This document shows positions 18,978 to 28,626 of a stretch of 64,000 bases of DNA, one piece after another. A program made the position numbers and the translations under genes. The stretch's first letter is position 1. The number at the start of each line of letters is the position of its first letter. Origin of the DNA: an uncultured Planctomycetaceae bacterium (GTDB lineage Bacteria > Planctomycetota > Planctomycetia > Planctomycetales > Planctomycetaceae); assembly GCA_943787265.1 (NCBI GenBank), contig CALSLT010000014.1, positions 186,001 to 250,000 of the forward strand. Direction: 5' to 3'. The notes beneath the pieces were generated by a model. It saw only the letters and a program-made list of their open reading frames with translations. It did not search any database and was not told the DNA's origin.

Positions 18978-19907
18978 ATGACCGCGTCGATTCTCGGCAC
19001 CGGCTCCTTTACTCCGGAAAACATCGTTACGAATAAAAGTCTCGTTGAGTCGAGCGGCATCGACACGACTCCCGAATGGATTGCCTCTAAGACGGGCATT
19101 CTGGAACGTCGATTCGCTTCTCCCGAAACTACCGCATCCGACCTGGCGACCGAAGCAGCATTGCGTGCTCTGGAACAAGCCGGAATGCCTCCAGACGACG
19201 TCGACCTGTTTATCGTCGCAACGTCGACTCCCGACTTCACAATGCCGGCTACCGCTTGCCTTGTTCAGGAGAAGCTCGGCGCAGAAGGGGGAATGGCATT
19301 TGACGTGACGAACGCCTGCGCAGGTTTTGTCACCGCGTTTGATCTCGCAGCCCGATGCCTGCAGACGAATACAGAAACCGCAGTTGTGATTGGCGTCGAC
19401 ATTGGCAGTCGGCTTGTCAATCAGAACGACCGCACAGCATCCGTATTCTTTGGCGACGGAGCCGGCGCGGTCGTGTTGAGTTCCGAAGGCGGCGGCCAGG
19501 TTCTGGCTTCGCGAGTCCAATCACGAGGCAACACGGAATCCCTGAACGTGCCCGTCGGCGGCAAGATGACAATGATTGGCAAAGACATCTGGAATTTCGC
19601 AACAGACGTTTTCCCGGAAACAGTGCGGTACCTCTGTGGCAAAGCCCAAGTGCCAGTAGACGAGATCAAGCTACTGGTCCCGCACCAGGCAAACGAAAAC
19701 ATTATTCGTTGCGGAGCCACGGAGCTTGGCATCCCGATGGAGCGAGTCGCCGTCAACATCGACCGCTTTGGAAACACCATCGCCGCCAGCATCCCCATCG
19801 CACTCGACGAGGCCCTTGCAAGCGGACGCGCTTCACGAGGCGACTATGTCATGCTCGTTGGTTTCGGAGCCGGCCTGTCCTGGGGCGGCAACCTGCTGCG
19901 TCTCTAA
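18978..19907 (+). CDS. fabH: Beta-ketoacyl-ACP synthase III
   Basis: 309 residues from the ATG at 18978, which aligns with the family start (MTASILGTGSFTP; active Cys at 114, against 112 in E. coli FabH). An in-frame ATG at 18912 has a better ribosome site (AGGAAA) and would add 22 residues. The catalytic triad is visible: Cys in TNACAGF, His in LVPHQAN and Asn in RFGNTIAAS. It should condense acetyl- or another acyl-CoA with malonyl-ACP to start fatty-acid synthesis. It is not beside other fab genes; a GNAT gene follows after 35 bases. It could serve a dedicated lipid pathway instead. Confidence 0.9.
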   Translation: MTASILGTGSFTPENIVTNKSLVESSGIDTTPEWIASKTGILERRFASPETTASDLATEAALRALEQAGMPPDDVDLFIVATSTPDFTMPATACLVQEKLGAEGGMAFDVTNACAGFVTAFDLAARCLQTNTETAVVIGVDIGSRLVNQNDRTASVFFGDGAGAVVLSSEGGGQVLASRVQSRGNTESLNVPVGGKMTMIGKDIWNFATDVFPETVRYLCGKAQVPVDEIKLLVPHQANENIIRCGATELGIPMERVAVNIDRFGNTIAASIPIALDEALASGRASRGDYVMLVGFGAGLSWGGNLLRL

Positions 19908-19942
19908 AATAGCAACACGTCACGTTTTGGATGAGAGTCGCC

Positions 19943-20662
19943 ATGAGTATCACGACAAACCTGGCCCACAAGTTCAGCAAAGCAAAAGACATTCGCCGAC
20001 GATTCGGTGTCGCGGCAACACTTCAGTACGCAGCGAACATCGTTGGCAGCAAACTGTGCAACTTCGAAGCGCTGACACTCGTCTGGCTGCCGCTCGATGA
20101 AATGAAAATTGAACTCGACCTGCCTGATGACACGACGATGCGATTCCTGACTCCTTCGGAAGTTGAAGCCTTCGCGCAGGATCCGGCCAACGATTTCGTC
20201 GAGTCCCACGTTGGAAGGGCTCATGCCGGAACAGACTTCTGCTTCTCTGCTTTGGTCGATGGCCGACTCGCATCGTACGGTTGGTACACACTCGACCGAG
20301 CATTTTCGATCGGTGACAACGGCCTTTTGATGCGAGCTCCGTCAAACGCAGCCTACATGCACAGCGGCTTCACGCATCCCGATTTTCGAGGCCGCCGTCT
20401 ACACGGAATCGGCATGGGCCGAGCACTGCACGCCCTGTCCGACCGAGGTGTCAACGCATTGGTCTCAGACGTCGACTGGGCCAACCACGCCTCGCTGAAA
20501 AGCTGCGCCCGCCTCGGCTACAGAATGCTCGGCAACCTCTACGCAATTGGCAACGGTCGCTTTCACTCAATCCCCAAAGCAGCCAAAAAGCTCGGAATTT
20601 CATTCGAACGAGAGTCCGCAGGCGAACCGCAAAACGCCGAAACAACGCTCAACGCCGCGTGA
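19943..20662 (+). CDS. GNAT-family N-acetyltransferase
   Basis: 239 residues from the ATG at 19943 (an ATG at 19931 would add four). The acetyl-CoA binding segment is HPDFRGRRLHGIGMGRAL, the R/Q-x-x-G-x-G/A loop and helix of GNAT motif A, followed by NHASLKSCARLGYR (motif B). The N-terminal 60 residues, with a possible amphipathic helix and IELDLPDDTTMRFL, precede the acetyltransferase core. The acceptor substrate is unknown. Closeness to fabH suggests co-transcription, but a functional link is not proven. Confidence 0.82.
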   Translation: MSITTNLAHKFSKAKDIRRRFGVAATLQYAANIVGSKLCNFEALTLVWLPLDEMKIELDLPDDTTMRFLTPSEVEAFAQDPANDFVESHVGRAHAGTDFCFSALVDGRLASYGWYTLDRAFSIGDNGLLMRAPSNAAYMHSGFTHPDFRGRRLHGIGMGRALHALSDRGVNALVSDVDWANHASLKSCARLGYRMLGNLYAIGNGRFHSIPKAAKKLGISFERESAGEPQNAETTLNAA

Positions 20663-20710
20663 AGTGCGTCGGCACTCTGACATCTCATGGCATCACCCAA
20701 TCTGACTTCG

Positions 20711-21610
20711 TCACCACCCAAGCGGTTCACGACGCCTGAGCCATTCGTCCGGGACGCCGCCCGGGCCTACAGCAAGCGCGACAATGCTGCCAACGATGGC
20801 GCAGGTCGTGTCGACGTCGCCTCCAACTCGAGCTGTCGTCCACATTGCTTCGCAGTAGTCATCAAGATGCGCGGCGGCCACCCACAACGAAAATGCGACA
20901 GTATCCTGAGCCGTGACCTGGTCTCCACACCCGAGCTCACTCGCAACGTCGAATGCCCAACTGTCGAGCGGAATCTCCGCAGCTCGTTCGACCGTGGTAC
21001 GGACTTCCGATGCTGGCAGATGATCGCTGACGTACCTCAGCATGTCAGCAGAATTCGACAGGTGCCCCGAAGCAGTCCGCCGCCATGCCCAACCTGCCGC
21101 CAGAGCAACGGCGACAGCCCCGGCAATTCCTTCGACATGGGCATGCGTCACTTCGGCGGAGAGCGTCGCTTGCTCGATCAAAGCCTCGATGTCATCGGCA
21201 AACCAGGCCCCCAGCGGCCCGGCACGCATTGCGCCACCGTTTCCGAATGATCCTTCACCTCGAAACAAGTCACGACTTGCGGTCCGCCATTCAGTGCCAC
21301 CGTCAATCTGGACGAGCAGATCGCGAGCACCGGCTCCGTAACCGCGACCAGCTTCGGCCATGTATCGCGCGGAAAGTTTGTGAGCCAACGCGTCCTGATC
21401 AATCCGGCCATGCTCGTCAAGCACCTGCACAATGGCCATCGCCATTTCCGTATCGTCCGTGTAGTGCCACGGTGGGTCCGGAAGATTTTCCCGAGTCGCC
21501 GACTCAACAACCCACGGATAAAAGAACCGTTGCCCAAACCCGTCACCCACAGATAATCCATCGAGTGAAAGCCGAGCACGCGCGATCAAGGAACTCTCTG
21601 GTTCTGCCAT
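20711..21610 (-). CDS. ADP-ribosylglycohydrolase family protein
   Basis: 299 residues, ATG at 21610. Metal-binding motifs of the ARH/DraG family are present: YTDDTEMAMA near residue 50, GNGGAMRAGPLG near 123 and GGDVDTTCAIVG near 264. The family removes ADP-ribose from proteins or small molecules using Mg2+; some members act on other substrates. No matching ADP-ribosyltransferase is seen in the window. The upstream esterase gene ends only nine bases before this start, so the two are translationally close and form one operon. Confidence 0.9.
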   Translation of the reverse strand: MAEPESSLIARARLSLDGLSVGDGFGQRFFYPWVVESATRENLPDPPWHYTDDTEMAMAIVQVLDEHGRIDQDALAHKLSARYMAEAGRGYGAGARDLLVQIDGGTEWRTASRDLFRGEGSFGNGGAMRAGPLGAWFADDIEALIEQATLSAEVTHAHVEGIAGAVAVALAAGWAWRRTASGHLSNSADMLRYVSDHLPASEVRTTVERAAEIPLDSWAFDVASELGCGDQVTAQDTVAFSLWVAAAHLDDYCEAMWTTARVGGDVDTTCAIVGSIVALAVGPGGVPDEWLRRREPLGW

Positions 21611-21619
21611 ATCCGACTT

Positions 21620-22876
21620 TCAATTCACAATAACAACGTCCGTGCTGATCATTCCGTCAAGCGAATCTGTGGCTGAAAATAACCAGATGGTTGCTTCTTT
21701 GGGGACAGCGGCCGAGATGGTGGTTCCGTCGATCGTTGCGGGGATGCTTGCCCAATTGCGGTCCGCCAGTCGATTCGTGTCAGTTGTGTAGTGAAGCTGC
21801 GCCGATTTCAGACCGACTTCGGTTTTGAATTCGACACTGGCGAGACCGCCGTTGGTGGCAGGCTTTCCGAGTTGCGGCAACGCTTCGGCCCCCAGGAGAT
21901 GGTGGTCAATATACCGCCCGATTTCATTCGGCTCCCAACCGGCTTGATGACTGTGCCGCATTTTCACTTCGATGCGGATTTGCTTGGGACTCTTTACCAA
22001 TCCGTAGCTTCGTGAGTAACTGACCAGCGGATAGTGAATATCGTTGGTGCCATTCACAAAAAAGATCGGAATCTGACACTTGGGCAACCAGGCGGACGGG
22101 TCGTAGTTGGCGATCCACTCGGTCCGTTTCTCCGGAGTCAGTGCGTCGATCGCAGGCCGCTGAACGGACTCGCCGTCGTAGAGAAAGCCGCAGCCGTAGA
22201 CGGGAACGGCGGCTTTGAACCGATGATCGACCGACGCCACGAGGCACGTCATATAGCCGCCCCAACTGATTCCCGTAACTGCCGTTCGGTCAGCATCAAC
22301 TTCTTTAAAACTCCGGATCAGCGAGTGAGCTCGGATGACCGCCGGCACCGAATGATGCTGCCAGTCGTCCGTCGGGTCACCACCGACGTTGGCAAATTTC
22401 TGAACGTGGCCGGCAGCAGGACCGCCTCGTTCCAGACGTTTACGATCGCTGGGACGACTGAAGCCACTCACAAGAACGCCGGTGGTTGGATCAAACTTCG
22501 GAGCAGGCGGTCGCTGACCGCCGAGGTCCATCGCGATCGCCGCGTAGCCTCGCTTTGCCCAGAGCATTGCCCACTGAGCAAACGCCGTCCCGCCACCTCC
22601 GTGAATCAAGACGACGGCCGGCAGATTCTTATCCTTCGACGTGTCGCCGCTGATCGTCCCGGGCGTCGCATAGAACGCAAAGACATCCGTCGTGTGGCCT
22701 TCGAACTTTTCGTTCTCATAGGTGAGCGACCGGATCGGGCTGGAATCATCCAGCCACTTCATCGCCGGCGGCGTCTTGAGGTTGTCGAGCGGCCAGAGTT
22801 CGGCAGCTTTGCACTGTTCTGAAAAACTGACAAAAAAACAGCAGAAGGAACTAAGAATCATCAGGAGGCGTGACAT
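21620..22876 (-). CDS. Secreted alpha/beta hydrolase (acetylxylan-esterase/dipeptidyl-peptidase type)
   Basis: 418 residues, ATG at 22876, with a signal peptide (LLMILSSFCCFFVSFSEQCKA). The alpha/beta fold is clear: VVLIHGGGGTAFA (oxyanion-hole region), nucleophile Ser in TGISWGGYM, Asp in NGTNDIHYP and His in RHSHQAGW. A C-terminal beta-rich extension (about 80 residues) follows. It is probably an extracytoplasmic carbohydrate esterase, with a peptidase as the alternative. First gene of the two-gene operon with the ADP-ribosylglycohydrolase; their pairing is unexplained. Confidence 0.87.
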   Translation of the reverse strand: MSRLLMILSSFCCFFVSFSEQCKAAELWPLDNLKTPPAMKWLDDSSPIRSLTYENEKFEGHTTDVFAFYATPGTISGDTSKDKNLPAVVLIHGGGGTAFAQWAMLWAKRGYAAIAMDLGGQRPPAPKFDPTTGVLVSGFSRPSDRKRLERGGPAAGHVQKFANVGGDPTDDWQHHSVPAVIRAHSLIRSFKEVDADRTAVTGISWGGYMTCLVASVDHRFKAAVPVYGCGFLYDGESVQRPAIDALTPEKRTEWIANYDPSAWLPKCQIPIFFVNGTNDIHYPLVSYSRSYGLVKSPKQIRIEVKMRHSHQAGWEPNEIGRYIDHHLLGAEALPQLGKPATNGGLASVEFKTEVGLKSAQLHYTTDTNRLADRNWASIPATIDGTTISAAVPKEATIWLFSATDSLDGMISTDVVIVN

Positions 22877-22975
22877 CGGCAGTGACCTTGTGAATGCGAA
22901 TCCGAGATTGAGCAGCTATTCTGGCCGTTTCGACGTCATCCTACCAGGTCATCAGTAACAAGAATCTCCGACGGC

Positions 22976-23572
22976 ATGTCAGCATCCGATCGACAACGAT
23001 GGAATGAGAAATACGCTCGTAGGCCAGCAGCTACAATTTGCGAAGCTGACGAGTGGCTAATCGTGGCTCACGACACAATTGCCCAGACCACTCCAGATGT
23101 GACAACCGCTGGACGAGCACTCGACCTTGCCTGCGGTCTCGGGCACAACTCCATCTGGCTGGCACAGAATGGCTGGCATGTTGATGGCGTCGACATCTCT
23201 GCGGAGGGGCTCAACCAGGCGGAACACCTGGCGACGGCAACTGACACCGTCGTCAACTGGATCGAAGCGGACCTCGATGATTGGCAACCGAAACCTGAAT
23301 CGTACGATCTGGCTGTCGTCTTCCGATTCCTCGACCGAGCGACCGTCCCACGAATCGTTAACACAGGCCTGAAACCTGGTGGCTGGTTAATCTACGAAAC
23401 ATTCGCGGCAAGCGAGCTTGACCGTCCGCACAGTCACATCCGAAATCCTGCGTTTACGCTTTCACCCGGCGAGCTACGACGACTATTCGCCGACTTCGAA
23501 ATCGTCAACTTCCGTGAAGAAACGCTTGAGGATCGCAACGTCCAACGGCTCCTGGCTCGGCGGCGTTGGTAA
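22976..23572 (+). CDS. Class I SAM-dependent methyltransferase
   Basis: 198 residues, ATG at 22976. The SAM-binding motif I is ALDLACGLGHNSIWLA (about residues 48-63), followed by VDGVDIS (acidic loop) and a downstream LKPGGWLIYETF strand. The size and the opening RWNEKYARR resemble TehB/tellurite-resistance-like methyltransferases. The substrate is unknown. YaiI follows after a 69-base gap on the same strand. No unusual features. Confidence 0.88.
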   Translation: MSASDRQRWNEKYARRPAATICEADEWLIVAHDTIAQTTPDVTTAGRALDLACGLGHNSIWLAQNGWHVDGVDISAEGLNQAEHLATATDTVVNWIEADLDDWQPKPESYDLAVVFRFLDRATVPRIVNTGLKPGGWLIYETFAASELDRPHSHIRNPAFTLSPGELRRLFADFEIVNFREETLEDRNVQRLLARRRW

Positions 23573-23641
23573 CCAAGGGCGAAAACGTTCTACACTCGGC
23601 ATAAGTCGCCACATCAAACCACTGACGTCAGGAATTCTTTC

Positions 23642-24109
23642 ATGCACATCTGGGTCGACGCCGACGCCTGCCCCGGGGAGATCAAAGAACTGCTCTTTCG
23701 CGCGGCAGACCGCACGAAAACAAAAGTGACTCTTGTCGCCAATCAGCCGTTGCGAACGCCATTCTCCGACTTTATCGACAGCATTCGTGTCGAAGCCGGT
23801 CCGGACGTCGCCGATCAACGGATTGTCGAACTCGTCGAACCTGGCGACCTGGCGATCACTGCCGACATTCCATTAGCGGCATTTGTGGTTGAAAAAGGCG
23901 GCGAGGCACTCGATCCACGCGGCGAGCTTTACACGAAAGCCAACGTCGGCGCACGACTGGCAGCCAGAAATTTGATGGACGAACTGCGTGGAGGTGGTGA
24001 AATCACCGGCGGGCCATCAAACTTCTCAGCCAAAGATAAGCAAGCCTTTGCCAATCAGCTCGACCGCTGGCTTACGGCCGCAAAACGACGCCTTCAACAA
24101 CCGAAGTAG
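23642..24109 (+). CDS. YaiI/YqxD family protein (DUF188)
   Basis: 155 residues, ATG at 23642, the usual length for this family. The opening [16 protein letters not shown] is diagnostic, followed by [18 protein letters not shown] and [14 protein letters not shown]. The fold is related to PIN/NYN nuclease domains, with conserved aspartates at the start and in the TADIPLA block. The biological role is unknown. It precedes the sulfatase gene by 58 bases on the same strand. Confidence 0.94.
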   Translation: MHIWVDADACPGEIKELLFRAADRTKTKVTLVANQPLRTPFSDFIDSIRVEAGPDVADQRIVELVEPGDLAITADIPLAAFVVEKGGEALDPRGELYTKANVGARLAARNLMDELRGGGEITGGPSNFSAKDKQAFANQLDRWLTAAKRRLQQPK

Positions 24110-24167
24110 CCCTTCCAACATTTTGAATCTGCACTTTCATCAAAAGTCAGCAACGAGAGTCATAACC

Positions 24168-25715
24168 ATGCTCCGAACCCGAATGCTCTGCCAGTTTGCA
24201 CTCCTGACCTTCGTCGCGTTGACGGCAGTTCCGACCGAAGCGGCCGACCAGGCCAGCCGCCCCAACGTAGTCGTCTTCCTCGTCGACGACATGGGGGTGA
24301 TGGATACTTCCCTTCCCTTTCTGACGGACGCTGACGGAAACCCAAAGCGACATCCACTCAACGATTTTTATCGAACGCCCGGTATGGAACGGCTCGCCGC
24401 CCGCGGAATTCGATTCAACAATTTCTACGCGATGAGCGTTTGCTCGCCGACCCGCATCTCGATCATGACCGGACAGAACGCCGCGAGACATCACGCCACC
24501 AACTGGATCAATCCTCGCGGCAACAACCGAGGCCCCTTCGGTCCTCCGGACTGGAACTGGAAAGGCCTCACCAAAGAAAGCATCACGCTGCCGGGGCTCT
24601 TGCAGACGGCAGGCTACCGCACGATCCACGTCGGCAAAGGCCACTTTGGTCCGAACGATGCTGTCGGCTCCGAACCGTTGAATCTCGGCTTTGACGTCAA
24701 CGTTGGCGGAGCGTCGTTCGGTGCTCCTGGCAGCTACTACGCCAAGCTGAAGTTTGGTCTCGGCACCAGGCGAGCACATCACGCCGTCCCACACCTCGAC
24801 AAGTATCACGGCTCGGAAACATTTCTCACCGAAGCACTCACGATCGAAGCAAAGACACGAGTTACCGACGCTGTAAAGGCGAAGAAACCGTTTTACCTCT
24901 ACATGTCTCACTACGCCGTTCACGCTCCGTTTGAATCCGATCCTCGCTTCGCGGCTCACTACGAAGATTCGGACAAGCCCAAGAACGCAAAAGCGTTTGC
25001 GACGCTGATCGAAGGCATGGATAAGTCCCTCGGCGATCTGCTCGACCACCTGGACGAGTTGGGAGTCGCGGACAATACGCTCGTTCTTTTTCTGGGTGAC
25101 AACGGCTCCGACGCGCCGCTTGGCCACGAACACGCCGTGGCCTGCGCTGCACCATTGCGAGGCAAGAAGGGTGCTCACTACGAAGGCGGAATGAGAGTTC
25201 CCTTCATCGCAGCCTGGGCCAAAGCTGACCCGAAAAATGCCAGCCAGAAGCAATTGCCAATCGCAGTCGACTCTATCCAGAATCAAACCGCGAATGTCAC
25301 CGACCTGTTTCCCACTATCCTCGATCTGGTCGGACCGAAATCGCCAACTGATCACCCGGTCGATGGCTCCAACCTTAACACCCTGCTCACAGGCAAGGCG
25401 GACGCTTCACGCACGGAAGAGTTCCTGATGCACTACCCGCACGCCCCCCACCGCAGCGATTACTGGACCTCGTACCGCAACGGCGACTGGAAAGTGATCT
25501 ACCACTATTACCCGACGAAGGATTCCGAAGACTCACGGTACCAGCTCTACAATCTCGCTGACGATCCTTATGAATCAACGAATCTTGCCGACTCAAAACC
25601 GGATCAATTGCGAGCTTCGATGAAGGGCTTGATCGCTGGTCTGAACAATTACCAGGCTCAGTACCCCGTCGCCAAAGCCGACAGCTCTACGCCAATCATG
25701 CCTCTTCTTCCGTGA
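24168..25715 (+). CDS. Secreted sulfatase
   Basis: 515 residues from the ATG at 24168; the longer frame overlaps YaiI and is not used. Signal peptide (about 1-25), metal-binding VFLVDDMG, formylglycine motif C92-S-P-T-R followed by MTGQNAARHHATNW, then LFLGDNGSDAP (second metal site) and a C-terminal SRYQLYNLADDPYES block. A canonical type I sulfatase acting outside the cytoplasm; substrate unknown. No terminator is obvious, and the next gene is convergent about 40 bases on. Confidence 0.94.
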   Translation: MLRTRMLCQFALLTFVALTAVPTEAADQASRPNVVVFLVDDMGVMDTSLPFLTDADGNPKRHPLNDFYRTPGMERLAARGIRFNNFYAMSVCSPTRISIMTGQNAARHHATNWINPRGNNRGPFGPPDWNWKGLTKESITLPGLLQTAGYRTIHVGKGHFGPNDAVGSEPLNLGFDVNVGGASFGAPGSYYAKLKFGLGTRRAHHAVPHLDKYHGSETFLTEALTIEAKTRVTDAVKAKKPFYLYMSHYAVHAPFESDPRFAAHYEDSDKPKNAKAFATLIEGMDKSLGDLLDHLDELGVADNTLVLFLGDNGSDAPLGHEHAVACAAPLRGKKGAHYEGGMRVPFIAAWAKADPKNASQKQLPIAVDSIQNQTANVTDLFPTILDLVGPKSPTDHPVDGSNLNTLLTGKADASRTEEFLMHYPHAPHRSDYWTSYRNGDWKVIYHYYPTKDSEDSRYQLYNLADDPYESTNLADSKPDQLRASMKGLIAGLNNYQAQYPVAKADSSTPIMPLLP

Positions 25716-25754
25716 CAGACTCCGCATCTCGCAGGCAGAAACAATGGCAATGGT

Positions 25755-26246
25755 CTAAGAGTTGTTCTTCTGATCGTGGCAAACCAGGTCGACGACGACG
25801 GCTGTTGCCAGGATGGCCACGTCGTCTTCGCCTGAGACGATGTCGATTCCGTAGGTGTCAGTCATCGCGAACATTTTCTTCGATACCGACGCGACCGTTT
25901 TTCCGCGCCGAGAGAAATTGTATTCGTGTTTCCAGAAGCTGCCGGTAATTTCGTAGTCGTTCGGGCCTGGCACGTCGAGCGTGAACTTTGAGTTGAACCA
26001 AGTGAACTCTTTGACGACCTCCGCGAAGACCGTTCCGTTTCGATGAATTTCGTATTTCGGTTTAAACGACCACATTTTCTGAGCGATGAATGCGATCTCC
26101 TCACGAGTGTCAGCATTCTGAAACGACAGTTTGTCCCCCCACGAGAACGCCTTTCCATCGACAAGGTAGACGTCGGCACCATTCTGATCTTTGATCATGA
26201 AGTCATCACCAAAAGCAAAGAACTTCTGTCGCATCTGATATCGCAT
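25755..26246 (-). CDS. LURP-one-related (Tubby C-terminal-like) protein
   Basis: 163 residues from the ATG at 26246; upstream in-frame residues to 26426 overlap the permease 3' end and look non-coding. RYQMRQKFFAFGDDFMIKDQ is the characteristic opening, followed by VDGKAFSWGDKLSF and the repeating strand pattern of a twelve-stranded LURP-one/Tubby-like barrel. These folds are related to phospholipid scramblases and may bind membrane lipids; the bacterial function is not established. It lies 104 bases downstream of the ABC permease on the same strand, so it may be the third gene of that operon. Confidence 0.87.
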   Translation of the reverse strand: MRYQMRQKFFAFGDDFMIKDQNGADVYLVDGKAFSWGDKLSFQNADTREEIAFIAQKMWSFKPKYEIHRNGTVFAEVVKEFTWFNSKFTLDVPGPNDYEITGSFWKHEYNFSRRGKTVASVSKKMFAMTDTYGIDIVSGEDDVAILATAVVVDLVCHDQKNNS

Positions 26247-26350
26247 GGCGGTCTCCGGGCGGGTGTGAGTAAGACGTGGCGACGTGCTGAACGATCGATC
26301 CACCGGTCGGATCATTCCTGCCTGAAGAATGACCATCTGGACTTCATGCG

Positions 26351-27655
26351 TCAGTCGCTGCTGCGTTGCATCTTCCAGCAGCCAAGCGTCGCGAGAATCG
26401 CAGCGTACAAAGCCAACACTCCGCACGCTTTGCCGATCTGAGTGACGTCGGGAGTTTGCGACGTCAACGCTTCGTGATACGCAATTAAAGACCAGGCATG
26501 TGGCGTCGCCAGACTCACGGTTTGCATGATCTCAGGCAACCAGTCTCGTGGCATAAAGCAGCCACTGATTCCCGCCAGCGTGATGACGAGAAAGTTTGCG
26601 TAGGCAGAGACCTGCGAGTCCGTTCTGACCAAGGTCGCGATCAATAGTCCCATTCCTGTCGCGGACAAAGATGTGCAGGCCACAATCGGAAACAGCAGCC
26701 ACGGGTGACTTCCCCAGGACATTCCAAACAACAGCCGTCCGAATAGAAACAGGGCAGCGCTTTGAGCGAGTGAGATCACCAGGAACGGAATCGTCTTGCC
26801 AAGGACCAGATCGACCGCTCCAATCGGAGCAATTCTCAGCCGCTTCAACGTGCCAAGCTCTCGTTCTGCAATGAACGATCGCCCCATAATCGGGACCAGA
26901 AAGAACGCGAACATAACGGTGTAAGCTGGCACGAGCGTTTGGTAGACGGGGTTACCCGGCTCGGAATCCGTACCTGGCTTGCCGTCATCAGTAGCCGACC
27001 CGTTTGTCGTGTCGGTAACCGGCCTTTCGGAAGTCGACGTATTCTGATCAGAAGCCGCATCGTCGGTGCCGATGTCAGAGCCAGCCTCGTCGTCCGCTGA
27101 GTTGCCCATGAGCAGATTGGCCACTTTAGACTGAACGGCCGAACGACGCGCTGAGTCGGGCAGTACCGCCTGGAGTGTGCAGAACAATGCAAGCTGCTCA
27201 ACGACAGACTGAACCATTGCTGCCGCCGGACGGCTGAGAATTCGAATATCAACGTCCGTCAGGTCGATCTTCATGCGAGCTTCGCTGACGTCAAAAATAT
27301 CCTGCGGCTTCAGTATCTCGACCCTCGACTCGAAGTCTTCGCCGATCACCACCGCCGCAGTAAGGTCTCGATCATTGAGCTGCGTTTCCACTTCGTCCAG
27401 CGATGCAACGCGGACAGTTTTGATTCCGTCGATCGCCTGCATTCGATCGATGATCAGACCGGAATGCTGGCTTTCGCAGTTGTCGACGACTCCCAGCTTC
27501 AGAAGCTGGTTATCGTTTCGCCACCCCAACAGCCGACCGGTTGACAGACCAAGAATGCAGATAAACGCCATCGGTAGAGCCAACAACACGACGAGCGCTC
27601 GCCGGTCTCGCACCAGCAGTAGCAGGTCTTTGCGTGTAATTTCCAGAAATCCCAT
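26351..27655 (-). CDS. ABC-2 type transporter permease
   Basis: 434 residues from the ATG at 27655, two bases after the ATPase stop codon. Topology: one N-terminal membrane helix, a large extracytoplasmic domain (about 50-200), a Ser/Thr/Asp/Gly-rich linker (about 200-255), then five or six membrane helices including the conserved FIAERELGTLKRLRIAP loop. This is the ABC2_membrane exporter architecture (YhgE/NodJ/DrrB-like). With the ATPase it should export a lipid, drug or polymer; the substrate is unknown. The acidic low-complexity linker is notable. Confidence 0.9.
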   Translation of the reverse strand: MGFLEITRKDLLLLVRDRRALVVLLALPMAFICILGLSTGRLLGWRNDNQLLKLGVVDNCESQHSGLIIDRMQAIDGIKTVRVASLDEVETQLNDRDLTAAVVIGEDFESRVEILKPQDIFDVSEARMKIDLTDVDIRILSRPAAAMVQSVVEQLALFCTLQAVLPDSARRSAVQSKVANLLMGNSADDEAGSDIGTDDAASDQNTSTSERPVTDTTNGSATDDGKPGTDSEPGNPVYQTLVPAYTVMFAFFLVPIMGRSFIAERELGTLKRLRIAPIGAVDLVLGKTIPFLVISLAQSAALFLFGRLLFGMSWGSHPWLLFPIVACTSLSATGMGLLIATLVRTDSQVSAYANFLVITLAGISGCFMPRDWLPEIMQTVSLATPHAWSLIAYHEALTSQTPDVTQIGKACGVLALYAAILATLGCWKMQRSSD

Positions 27656-27657
27656 CT

Positions 27658-28626
27658 TCAATCCCGCAACCGACGGCCGGTAAGTTCGAGGAAGAGTCGT
27701 TCGAGATTTGAATCGTTTGTCGTCACAGACAGAACGCTGCAATTTAGATTCGTTGCGGCGTTTACGATCTGACTAAGCAGCCCGCTGAGGTCCGCATTTT
27801 CGCTCGCGTTGACCTTAGTCCGAATGATCGTTGTAAAATCCGCGGCGGCGTTCTGAGTTGGAGGCTCGACGGACGCGACTGCGTCAATCGCGGAAACGTT
27901 TGCCGCGAGTTGCGGCGCGTCACCGGTAAACCGTAATCGGATATCGATGGGCAGCTTGCCAAGCAGCGCTTCCTGAGTTCCGCTGGTGACCAGCTCGCCA
28001 TGATCGATGATCACAACGCGGTCTGAAATGTCCTCGACTTCTTCCATGTAGTGGCTGGCGTAAAGCACAGTCACTCCGTCGTCGCGAAGCTGTCTTACAC
28101 AATCGAGCAGATAGGCGCGCGATTGTGGATCAACCCCGACGGTTGGTTCGTCAAGCATCAGTAGATTGGGCTCATGGAGCAGTCCGCAGGCAAAATTGAG
28201 TCGCCGTTTCATGCCGCCGGAGAATGTCCGGGCGAGGCGATCTGCATTCGCCGTCAGTCCAGCGCGATCCAGCGCGAACTTGATCCGCTGATCCAGTTCC
28301 TGGCCTTTGAGCCGGTACAGACGTCCGAAGAACGTCAGATTTTCTTGAGCCGTTAAATCCGGATAAATCGCCAAATCCTGCGGCACGACTCCAAGTTCGG
28401 CGGTCAGTGATTTCGACTTTTGCGTGACGGCCTCTCCGCGATAACGAAGCTGGCCGTCGTCTGGCGTCAGCAACCCGGCAATGATCGACATTGTCGTTGT
28501 TTTGCCGGCTCCGTTTGGGCCAAGCAGACCGAGCACCTCTCCCGCACGAATATCAAAGCTGAGGTCGTTCACAGCCACGTGGCCGTTGAAACTCTTGCGA
28601 ATTCGATCAACCTCAAGCAGATTCAC
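27658..28626 (-). CDS. ABC transporter ATP-binding protein
   Basis: 322 residues from the GTG at 28626, chosen because AGGAG stands seven bases upstream and VNLLEVDRIRKSF is where the domain begins; the frame extends to another GTG at 28737. Walker A (GPNGAGKTTT), signature (FSGGMKRR), Walker B (LMLDEPTVGVD) and the switch His (YASHYMEE) are intact. A C-terminal extension of about 90 residues follows. It energises the permease encoded two bases downstream. DrrA/CcmA-type exporter ATPase by sequence. Confidence 0.93.
   Translation of the reverse strand: MNLLEVDRIRKSFNGHVAVNDLSFDIRAGEVLGLLGPNGAGKTTTMSIIAGLLTPDDGQLRYRGEAVTQKSKSLTAELGVVPQDLAIYPDLTAQENLTFFGRLYRLKGQELDQRIKFALDRAGLTANADRLARTFSGGMKRRLNFACGLLHEPNLLMLDEPTVGVDPQSRAYLLDCVRQLRDDGVTVLYASHYMEEVEDISDRVVIIDHGELVTSGTQEALLGKLPIDIRLRFTGDAPQLAANVSAIDAVASVEPPTQNAAADFTTIIRTKVNASENADLSGLLSQIVNAATNLNCSVLSVTTNDSNLERLFLELTGRRLRD

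Noticed and set aside
24147..25355. 402-codon open frame antisense to the second sulfatase
   Set aside because: Lies wholly inside the sulfatase coding region, which has clear motifs; the antisense translation has none.
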